From Thraustochytrium sp. TN22 (Eukaryota > Sar > Bigyra > Thraustochytrida > Thraustochytriidae), in contig JABLUY010000134.1 in NCBI GenBank assembly GCA_013306675.1, positions 29,473 through 93,472 of the forward strand: a stretch of 64,000 nt of DNA, in the 5' to 3' direction. Positions within the stretch are counted from its first letter, which is position 1, and the number at the start of each line of letters is the position of its first letter. Positions 34,424 through 41,493 of this stretch are shown here, in pieces. Position numbers and translations under genes: made by a program. Below the pieces are notes generated by a model. That model ran no database searches. It saw nothing but the letters and a program-made list of their open reading frames with translations, and was not told where the DNA came from.

Positions 34424-34690
34424 CTACGTCGCCCTCCGCCGCGCGGCAGACGGGGCGCGGCTGGTCGTGGGCGCGGCAGCTCTGTCCGCGGCAGCCGCCG
34501 CCGCCGGCGCTGCAGCCACCACCGCCCTGCGCTTGCGCGACTTGAGAGCCTGACGTTTTGCTTCGTCGTCGCCGTACAGCGTCGTGGTCACGGCGGCCAA
34601 GAAGGGAAGGAGGAGCCCAAGGCCCAGGACAATGTGCTCTTCTTGCACCGGCACTGCGCTGGGCTTTGTGTGCATCGTTGACGCGGCCAC
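34424..34690 (-). CDS. possible small single-pass membrane protein
   Basis: An 88-codon frame has one clear hydrophobic segment (HIVLGLGLLLPFLAAVTTTL, residues ~20-39), then a charged stretch (YGDDEAKRQALKSRKRR) and an Ala-rich tail. The pattern is that of a small tail- or signal-anchored protein. No family is recognised. Its stop lies one base before the CDIN1 start on the same strand. It could therefore be an independent gene with a very short spacer, the translated leader of a shared transcript, or chance. Confidence 0.38.
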   Translation of the reverse strand: MAASTMHTKPSAVPVQEEHIVLGLGLLLPFLAAVTTTLYGDDEAKRQALKSRKRRAVVAAAPAAAAAADRAAAPTTSRAPSAARRRAT

Positions 34691-34827
34691 GCAGCCACGC
34701 AGCCACCAAGAACCAAGATGCAGGCTACTGGCTACGGACAGCTACGTGCAGCTACGGGAACGAGCCCCTGTTCTGCATTCATTGCACGCGACTCGACTGC
34801 GCTTCTGGCGTTGCTTGCTGGAGCTAG

Positions 34828-34860
34828 CTAGCACCCTCTGCCTGTAAGAGAGTACCAAAC
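34828..34860 (+). repeat. left terminal inverted repeat
   Basis: Reads CTAGCACCCTCTGCCTGTAA and continues with close similarity for about 11 more bases. It pairs with 37072-37104 on the opposite strand; the first 22 bases are identical. Confidence 0.88.
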
Positions 34861-35100
34861 CTGACGGAGGTTGTCCAAAATATCATCCGCGCGCCACGCC
34901 GCGGCGAGGAAGCAGCCAGCGGGAATTCCCGCCGAGGCCAGGAGACGGCGGTTGGTAGCCTAACCATCGTCGCCGAGCGCGTGGTTGTTGCAAAAGTAGT
35001 TGGCGCGGGGTCGGGCGGGCTTCAGAGGGGTCAGGCGCGCCGCCTGGCAGCGGCGCCTGGTGCTGGCGCTGCGAAGCCGCGCCAGCGCAGCGCCTGATCG

Positions 35101-35955
35101 GTGTCTGCAGGCGGTCTTACCATGCCTTTGACCTGCACGTGCAGGAAAGGCGTCTGCGAGAAGCACGAGGACCAGTGCCGCGGATGCTGCCCAACGTGCT
35201 TGCCGGGAGGCAAGCGTAAGCCAGGGCGGCAGAAGGGCTCCAAGAACTCGGCGTCGATGGGGCTCTTGCGGACTCGGCAAGCACCAAAGCGTGCCGCAGC
35301 TCCGGCCCCTGGCGCCGCTGTCGAGGTCAAGGACGACAGCGACCTCATCTACAAGCCGGAGGAGCTCACCATCATGAAGCTGGGCACCCTTCGCAGCTTG
35401 TTCCACCAGTTCGAGCTCCCTGAGGGCACCTTGCACGGCATGCCGGGTGTCGTGGACCGCTTCAACGGCCAGGATGGCGTCGGCAAGGTCGCCTGGGGCA
35501 GGCTCCTTAGCGTCGCCACGCAGGTCCTGCAGCAGACGTGCGCAGTCATCTGTGGCCCGCACGCGATGGAGCTCATGCTGGGCGTAGCGTCAAAGATCGT
35601 CGCGAAAGGCGCGAAGTCGCCCGAAGACTTCAAGACAACGGTCGCCCATCTGTTCAAGCTCGAGTCCATGACCAAGAGGGGGTCTCTCGCGCGACGCGTT
35701 CTACGGGCAGTCCTCGCGCCGCTCATGAACCGCAGGGAGATCCAGCGAGTCAGCGAGCATCTCCTGGAGGCTCCCGCTCCAACCTGGAACCATCGTGCTC
35801 ATAGGCAAGCTCTGGATGACGCCGAGCAACTTGCTGCCGGGAACGAGCTCAAGAAGCTCAAGCACGTCAGGAAGAAGTACCGCGAGGAGACCGTGCTCGA
35901 CGCGCTTCGCTTCTTCCTCAACGATCCTTCGAGAGGGCAACCACATGGTGCGTGA
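35101..35955 (+). CDS. element-encoded Cys-rich protein, first frame
   Basis: 284 codons. The N-terminus has a dense cysteine cluster, CTCRKGVCEKHEDQC followed by GCCPTC, and a basic AT-hook-like patch (KPGRQKGSKN). Together these suggest DNA binding. A mostly helical domain follows, with no catalytic triad I can identify. The frame ends at 35955 but overlaps a second frame from 35795 that continues the coding character. The switch is in the overlap near 35930, with no room for an intron, so a single-base change or a sequencing error is likely. ATG 35122 is an alternative start. It could be the element's transposase or an accessory DNA-binding protein; I cannot tell which. Confidence 0.6.
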   Translation: MSAGGLTMPLTCTCRKGVCEKHEDQCRGCCPTCLPGGKRKPGRQKGSKNSASMGLLRTRQAPKRAAAPAPGAAVEVKDDSDLIYKPEELTIMKLGTLRSLFHQFELPEGTLHGMPGVVDRFNGQDGVGKVAWGRLLSVATQVLQQTCAVICGPHAMELMLGVASKIVAKGAKSPEDFKTTVAHLFKLESMTKRGSLARRVLRAVLAPLMNRREIQRVSEHLLEAPAPTWNHRAHRQALDDAEQLAAGNELKKLKHVRKKYREETVLDALRFFLNDPSRGQPHGA

Positions 35956-36817
35956 CGGCAACGCGGACATGCAGGAGTATCTGCAGGCGGCAAACTACAA
36001 CGCAAGCGCGAAACTCCTGCCTCCCGGGTACGCCCGCCGTGTGCGAGTTGGCTACCGCGCCGGTGCAACCCTTGCCGCGCCGTATCGCAGACGCCTCGCC
36101 GAGTGGTTCCAGGCGGAGGGCGATAGCAAGCTCCACGCAGCCTGGATGCTTGAGCGGTTGCGGGAGGATCCAACGCTTCGCTACAACCTCGACCTGCCCT
36201 CCGAGAAGGATGTCAAAGCCGAAATCATGCGCTACGTCAACCTTCGGAAGAGGCACATCAAGTTGAAGCTACCCCCACCGGATTATGTCGCCTACGCCGA
36301 GTCCCTGGCAGAGCCTTTCCCCCTCGTCTTCGTTGACTTCATCCAGGCGGCTCTAAACCGGGACCCAAGCTGCATGCCCGCCGCGATCCTGGAGGCGGCC
36401 ATTGAGCGCTTCGACGGCTCTTCCACTCCCCTCGACGACGCGAAGCTCCAGATGACTTTCAAAGCGCGCTTCTCATCCATGAAGACCAGCATCCGCACAC
36501 AGCTCGGCTATACGACGAAGTCTCGCGCTGCGCCTCATCCCAGCAGCACCACTGCTGCCGAGAACCGCGGAGCAGAGTGTAGCGCTGGCCGAGGCAAAGT
36601 TCATGGCATCCACAAGGAGTTCCTCATCAGAATGGTCGAGGAGCACAACAAGACTGCAGGCCGCGCATACGAGGCGTGGGTCAAGCGCTTTCGCACCGCA
36701 GATGGCGACTTTCCTGATGACTCGCCGACCAAAAAGCAGCTCGTGAACTTCGTCAACAACCGACGAGCGCAAATCAAGCGCCCATTGACAAATCCAGACG
36801 CTGGCACGACCGCTTGA
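35795..36817 (+). CDS. element-encoded protein, second frame, with repeated helical motif
   Basis: Coding character begins around codon 45 (near 35930), just where the first frame ends. Three related segments occur: EKDVKAEIMRYVNLRKRHIK, LDDAKLQMTFKARFSSMKTS and TKKQLVNFVNNRRAQIKRP. They are spaced by 100-150 residues, and each couples an acidic start to a basic amphipathic helix. This could be a repeated SANT/homeodomain-like DNA-binding unit, but I recognise no named family. The frame ends 284 bp before the right inverted repeat. It is most simply read as the rest of the protein begun in the overlapping frame. Confidence 0.55.
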   Translation: MLIGKLWMTPSNLLPGTSSRSSSTSGRSTARRPCSTRFASSSTILREGNHMVRDGNADMQEYLQAANYNASAKLLPPGYARRVRVGYRAGATLAAPYRRRLAEWFQAEGDSKLHAAWMLERLREDPTLRYNLDLPSEKDVKAEIMRYVNLRKRHIKLKLPPPDYVAYAESLAEPFPLVFVDFIQAALNRDPSCMPAAILEAAIERFDGSSTPLDDAKLQMTFKARFSSMKTSIRTQLGYTTKSRAAPHPSSTTAAENRGAECSAGRGKVHGIHKEFLIRMVEEHNKTAGRAYEAWVKRFRTADGDFPDDSPTKKQLVNFVNNRRAQIKRPLTNPDAGTTA

Positions 36818-37071
36818 GTCGCTTCACCACGCACAGGCGCAACCCAGCGACCCTCGACAACTGTCCCCCGGGACCCTCACGTTTGGTCCCCCCTATATAG
36901 GCACAATATGGCAGAATCAAAGTGCGCGCAGCTCATCAACCACTTGGACATCTCACTTGCCGCTTCAGCGGGGCAAGCGAAATAGAGCCCTTGTGCGATT
37001 GCCGCCCGCACTTTGGGCAAAAGTGGTCGGACGCGGATGAAAAAAGGTCCATCAGATGTCAAAAATCCCCC

Positions 37072-37104
37072 TATTGGTGCTTTCTTACAGGCAGAGGGTG
37101 CTAG
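37072..37104 (-). repeat. right terminal inverted repeat
   Basis: On the minus strand it starts CTAGCACCCTCTGCCTGTAA, the same as the left end at 34828. A stem-loop-like stretch (CTTGCCGC and GCGGGGCAAG around TTCA) lies inside the element at 36948-36977. Confidence 0.88.
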
Positions 37105-37940
37105 AGTGCGTCACGTCAAGAAGTATTTGACGGTGCGTGCTGACAGTCAGCCAGTGGCTGCCAAGCGATCTTGACGCGGCCAAAGCGGCCAAAGCGCGGT
37201 GCGGTGGAGCGCCATGAAACGAGCACCCCGGTGTGTGCCATTTGCGAGCCGGCTTGGGCCAAGGCCCTCCCTGCAAGTTGCGCCGCAAACGCCCAGGGCG
37301 GCCGACGTTGGCGTGGTGGATCTTCTCTGAGCCAGAATCTTTGGCAATTTTGCTCGCCGCGGCAGCACAAGCGTTTGGTTTGGCGTGCCTCACGCGAGTC
37401 ACTCACCGCCTGGCTCTCTGATCAGCGGGGCGTGGCACCATGTTCGTGCAGTTCTGCCTTGCTCAACCGACCCGCGCCTCAGGCGCAGTCGGTCAGTCTC
37501 CAGACGCGGTGCGAGGAGCAGCCAGACGCGAACCAGACGCGAAGCGGCACAGCGCGCGCGCGCGGCATTGTCGTGGTCCGGGAGGCGTTCCTTGCGCAGT
37601 GGATAAACGAACGTCGGAAACACGCCCAGGACCCGTTTGGGGCGTTTGGGGCTTGGCCGCTTGGCTTGCTTGCCTTGCGCTTGCTTGGCCGACCCAAGGT
37701 GGCTGGGGCCAGTGGGGCGGCTCGCCGCGCCGCAGGCGGACGCCGACCGCGCAGCAGGCACACGACTAACAAATACCACCAGAGGCCGCACCCGACTGCA
37801 AATTCGCTCGGCCTTGCACGCTCGCTCGTCCCCCGCGCGCTCGCTCGCAGGCAGGCACGCAAAACAAGCAAGCCGTACTAGAGTACTAGAGCAAGCTCAA
37901 GCTAGTAGCTAGCTTACGCGCGAGCGAGCGCATTGTCAGC
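37105..37940. other. intergenic region upstream of the BART gene
   Basis: GC-rich sequence. A 236-codon plus-strand frame (37171-37881) has composition typical of random GC-rich sequence and no domain. A direct duplication GCGGCCAAAGCGGCCAAAGC lies near 37178. GTACTAGAGTACTAGAGC at 37876 and TAGTAGCTAGC at 37904 sit just before the BART start and may be promoter-proximal. Confidence 0.5.
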
Positions 37941-38384
37941 ATGGCGCCCAGCAAGGAGGAGAAGATCATCAGCTCGGTGGCGCAGATGCTGGTGTCCAAG
38001 CCGTTCCGTGAGGGCGTCTTCCGGTTCATGGAGGAGCACGCGGCTTCGTTCGCGACGCAGACGCCGGAGGAGGCCAAGGCGCGCGCGTCCGAGTTCGAGC
38101 ACCCGCTCGAGTACAAGGAGGTGCACGCGCAGTTCGCCGGCAAGTTCGAGGCGCAGATCGAGGACCACGTCAAGAAGCTGGGCTCGAGTCGCCAGGAGAT
38201 GTATCACTACCTGCGCGAGCAGGAGGAGTCCAAGACCGGCGATGCGGGCGCCGTGGCGCTCGTGCAGACGCTGCTGACCATCTTCGAGTACGAGACCTTC
38301 GTGGAGGTGATGCGCGACGAGGAGCGCCGCAAGTACCTGGAGCACATCACGCGGTCGTGGGCGGCAACCTTGGAGAGTTCATAA
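37941..38384 (+). CDS. BART-domain protein, ARL2BP/CFAP36-like
   Basis: The 147-residue protein is almost entirely a BART domain, the helical module of ARL2BP (BART) and CFAP36 that binds GTP-loaded ARL2/ARL3 small GTPases. Supporting blocks are FRFMEEHAASF, an EYKEVHAQFAGKFEAQIE helix and TLLTIFEYETFVEVMRDEE. The last matches the conserved C-terminal LTF.DF..FKE.M..Y region of the family. Size fits ARL2BP (about 163 residues) better than longer CFAP36. In other eukaryotes these proteins act at cilia, centrosomes or mitochondria, so the gene hints at a flagellated stage. The ATG is preceded by AGC and lies close to the likely promoter. Confidence 0.82.
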   Translation: MAPSKEEKIISSVAQMLVSKPFREGVFRFMEEHAASFATQTPEEAKARASEFEHPLEYKEVHAQFAGKFEAQIEDHVKKLGSSRQEMYHYLREQEESKTGDAGAVALVQTLLTIFEYETFVEVMRDEERRKYLEHITRSWAATLESS

Positions 38385-38514
38385 ACACAGGGATTCACAC
38401 ATGTTTTTTAGACTTTGTTCCGTATCATGCAAGAAGAGGGCGAGGGCGCGCGAGGGCGAGAGGCTGAACCCAGGACGCCGAGCACGCTCGCGCTTGGGTT
38501 CGCTTTCGCACGGC

Positions 38515-40527
38515 CTACTCGATCTGGTCCCAGAGGCGCGACTGATTGTTGCGATTGATGGTGAGCTGCTTGCCGTCGAACAAGGTGCGGTCGCGCTTGC
38601 GGTCGCGGCGTGAGGCAATGCTCTGGATTTGACGTGCTATGGAGCGGGGCCGGTTCCGCTCCTCTGGGTCGTACGGGCCGATCTCTTCGAGGACCTTGGC
38701 AAAATCGTCCGAAACTTCGAATCGCGCAAAGTTGTCGCCGGCCATGAGTTTGTAAATGGCGTCCTTGGCGGGCGAAAACATCTCATACGAGTACTCCTCG
38801 GCGGCGAAGAGGGCCGTGAGCTCCTCGCGCAGGTGCGAGTCGATATTTACGCACTTGGCTCCGGCCGGGTCGATGAACTCGTCAAAGATGTCCTGCGCCG
38901 TCTCCACGAGCTGCTGGAAGCGCGCGCGAACCACAGCGTGGAGATCGTAGCCGAGCGAGGTGAGCACTTCCTTGCGCACGCGGTGCATGCCGAGGGCCTC
39001 GAGCTCTTCGACCGCAAAGTAGAAATTCACATTCTCAGCGGCGACCTCCTTCTCGCAGTGACGCAAGAAAACCTTGCGGCAGTCCTTCTGATAGAGGACG
39101 TCACGCAGGTTGCACTCTTTGCCAAGCACGCGGATGCGCAGCTCGGCGTAGACGGTGGGCTCGTCCAGAAAGACGCGCGTGAAGTCTTCCTCGGTGACGG
39201 CGAGACAGACGACGCCGCGCGGGCCGGCGCGCACCGTGGCGGAGTGCGGGTGGCCCGTGACGAGCGCGAGCTCGCCAAAGTACTCGCCGGTCTGCAGGAT
39301 GCGCACCTTCTCGTCGATGCCTTCCTCGTCCGCCTTGATGACCTCGGCCAGACCCTCGGCAACGAGGTAAAAGGTCTTGTGGTGCAGCGTGCCCTCCACC
39401 ATGATGGCCTGGCCGGGCTGGAAGACGACGGGCGACGCCATGGTAGCGAGCATCTCGATCTTCTCCGGCGTCAAAAAGCGCGTGAACTTGGACGACTCAG
39501 GGTTGACCGTGAGCAGCGTGCGCGCGCGCATCGCGTTGGTGACCTCGGTGTACATCTCGGGCGCCGTGCCCTTGAGACGCTCAAAGGCGGAGCGGTCCAG
39601 CTCCAGGAGGACTACATCCGTGAGCGTGCTCACCGTGTAGGGCTGCAGGGGCGACTTGTTCTTGCTGATGATGGCGGCTTCGCCGAAGGCCTCACCGAGC
39701 GTCAGGCGCTTGAGCTCCGTGACGGTAAAGGCCGTCTCATCGGCATCCTCCAGCATCGAGGCCACGGCCGTGCCCTGCGCCACCACGTACCACTTGGTTG
39801 CTGCTTGGCCGGTCGTAAAGACGCGTTCGTTTGCCTCGACGCGGCGCACGCGGAAGAGCCCAGCCGCGTTGCTCAGGTGCTGCTTCGCCTCGTCGCTCAG
39901 AACCTCGACCTCGGCGAGCACCTCAGCCACCCACGCGCTGCCGCGCTCGCTCAGGTGCGCGGCGAGCCCGCTCAGGCCGACCGGAGGCCGCCCCGACGGT
40001 CCTGACCGCATCAACGCGCGCGACACGCGCACCAGGTAGCTGTCGGTCTGCGCCACGTAGGACGCCAGGTAGCACAGGTTGTGCCTGAACTCGGCAGCGC
40101 CCACCGCCTCGTTCTGACGCAGCACCGTGGTGCGCGTATCGTCCTCGGTGAGCCGAGTCACCGCGCCGTGCACGATCACGGCGGTCTCGTCCGCCGGCTC
40201 ACCCTCCGCGTAGATCGTGTCACCCGCCTTGACCATGTCAATCTCGAGCAGACCGTCCACGGACCTGAACGACATGCTCATCTTGCGACTCGAGGCCTTT
40301 TGCGAGAACAGCGGGCACTGGGCCAAGAAGGACTGCAGCATCACGCCGTGGTCCTCCTCCACGATGACGGTCGATTCGCCCGAGCTCGACAGCGTATCCG
40401 CATGCTCACGCTCGCGCTGCAGCTGCAGCTGCGACGCATGCTGCGCTGCCTCCTGCTCTTGCGCATCCCGGCCCGCCCGGCGGTCGACCGCCAAGGCGTC
40501 GGCCTGGCTTGAGCTCGCGCAGCCCAT
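38515..40527 (-). CDS. acylated triple cyclic-nucleotide-binding-fold protein with RGS domain
   Basis: 670 residues. The N-terminus MGCASSS is a textbook N-myristoylation signal with an adjacent palmitoylatable Cys, predicting membrane attachment. Three CNB-like beta-roll units follow (~70-175, 205-330, 340-460). The third has the clearest phosphate-binding-cassette shape (GEYFGELALVTGHPHSATV), but His replaces the usual arginine. The second (GEAFGEAAII) also lacks it, so classical cAMP/cGMP binding is doubtful. Residues ~480-600 form an RGS domain (CRKVFLRHCEKEVAAENVNF, then the DSHLREELTALF and YEMFSPAKDAIYKLM helices), normally a GTPase-activating domain for G-alpha subunits. The tail is basic. 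The combination suggests a membrane-tethered regulator linking nucleotide or ligand signals to G-protein signalling; this is inference. Confidence 0.87.
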   Translation of the reverse strand: MGCASSSQADALAVDRRAGRDAQEQEAAQHASQLQLQREREHADTLSSSGESTVIVEEDHGVMLQSFLAQCPLFSQKASSRKMSMSFRSVDGLLEIDMVKAGDTIYAEGEPADETAVIVHGAVTRLTEDDTRTTVLRQNEAVGAAEFRHNLCYLASYVAQTDSYLVRVSRALMRSGPSGRPPVGLSGLAAHLSERGSAWVAEVLAEVEVLSDEAKQHLSNAAGLFRVRRVEANERVFTTGQAATKWYVVAQGTAVASMLEDADETAFTVTELKRLTLGEAFGEAAIISKNKSPLQPYTVSTLTDVVLLELDRSAFERLKGTAPEMYTEVTNAMRARTLLTVNPESSKFTRFLTPEKIEMLATMASPVVFQPGQAIMVEGTLHHKTFYLVAEGLAEVIKADEEGIDEKVRILQTGEYFGELALVTGHPHSATVRAGPRGVVCLAVTEEDFTRVFLDEPTVYAELRIRVLGKECNLRDVLYQKDCRKVFLRHCEKEVAAENVNFYFAVEELEALGMHRVRKEVLTSLGYDLHAVVRARFQQLVETAQDIFDEFIDPAGAKCVNIDSHLREELTALFAAEEYSYEMFSPAKDAIYKLMAGDNFARFEVSDDFAKVLEEIGPYDPEERNRPRSIARQIQSIASRRDRKRDRTLFDGKQLTINRNNQSRLWDQIE

Positions 40528-41493
40528 CCTTGCTCTCTCGACAAGGATGCTGTTGGGGGTTTACTCGTACCACCTTCCCGTGCCGCGAGAGGTGGTACGA
40601 CGGGCCCGTGCTGGGAAGCTCGTGCAAAGTGTTCTTCGGCGAACTGGACAGGGCCTTGTCCGTGTGCCGCAAGTGTAAGTCCGTCATGGGCGAAGAGCCA
40701 TCGGCCGCTTTGTCCTGCTAACAAGAAGGGCTCACGAATTGCAGCGAAATGTATCCCTCGCTCGCGTGCGCGCTCGAGTGCGCGCGCTGCCCGGCCATGG
40801 GTCCTCGCCGCGATTTCTGCCAAGGAGGGGGAGAGCACGCGATTGCGAAGTGCATCCACGGACATGCGGAGTCCGCTCCTCAAGCGCCCGATGGAGACCC
40901 CCGCCCACCGATGGCAAGCGACGCGAGCGCCCGCGACCAAGGCCCCAGGAAGTGAGATCGCGCTGGCCGCAGGGCCGGGGACCCGAGCGCAGCACCGCAG
41001 GAATTGGACTCGCTTAGTCAGTCGTCCTGTATTTCGCGGCTTCTTGGCAAGCTGCGTCAGCCGGCACCAGCACCTGCACCACCAGACTGCGCTCCTCCGG
41101 CTGTGTCCATTCCGCGAAGCCTTCGTCCACCCCCCCCTCCCCCGGCTCAAACGGTGTGTACCTCTAGCTAGCCGCCGCGGGCCGGGTCCCTTGGCCGGCC
41201 GCTGGGTCCAAGTTGAACTTCAGGTTGCCCGCCACCCGGACTCGGTCAGCCTGTACGAGGACGCGCGGACTCGGGCTCGTCGCAGCGCAGCCCGCATCGA
41301 CCTCGGAGCTGCCGCAGACGCGCGAAGACATGACGTGCACGCGCAGCGCGCCGGCCGAGTGGGCCGCCGCAGTGGCGAGGCCAACCATCACTGCACCACA
41401 AGTTGCGCTCGCGCCACCAGCAATCAAGGCGGGGCAGGGCAACTGAAGGCAAGGCCCGGCGGCGCGCGCGAGAGGGGTCCCGCGCGCGCGAGG
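40528..41493. promoter_or_regulatory. divergent intergenic region between CNB-RGS and exonuclease genes
   Basis: About 970 bp between two divergently starting genes. Both promoters are expected here. A perfect 11-bp inverted repeat lies 38 bp from the CNB-RGS start (listed separately). The open frame of the exonuclease gene extends back to 40843, but that part lacks coding character, and a presequence-like start is found at 41494. No other gene is seen. Confidence 0.5.
40565..40600. promoter_or_regulatory. perfect 11-bp stem inverted repeat
   Basis: TCGTACCACCT at 40565-40575 pairs exactly with AGGTGGTACGA at 40590-40600 across a 14-base loop. It lies just upstream of the CNB-RGS start codon (40527), in its presumed 5' leader or core promoter. 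It could be an RNA hairpin or a dimeric protein-binding site. Confidence 0.55.

Larger units (their letters stand above)
34828..37104. mobile_element. DNA-transposon-like element with terminal inverted repeats, ~2.28 kb
   Basis: The two ends carry matching inverted repeats of about 31 bp with two mismatches, both starting CTAGCACCCTCTGCCTGTAA when read inward. The outer CTAG is palindromic, so it may be a 4-bp target duplication, contain a 2-bp TA duplication, or belong to the repeat. A second CTAG precedes the left end. A further shared block (TCATCCGCG) sits 50-70 bp inside each end. Between them are two overlapping plus-strand frames (35101-36817) for a Cys-rich protein of unknown family. 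A palindromic CCTATATAGG box lies at 36889-36898. No known transposase signature was recognised, so the superfamily is open. The element separates the CDIN1 region from the BART gene. Confidence 0.72.

Noticed and set aside
37171-37881. 236-codon plus-strand frame before the BART gene
   Set aside because: Random-looking Arg/Ala/Ser composition, no domain, and it overlaps the likely promoter.
40843-41493. 217-codon upstream extension of the exonuclease
   Set aside because: No coding texture; starting at 41494 yields a convincing organelle presequence.
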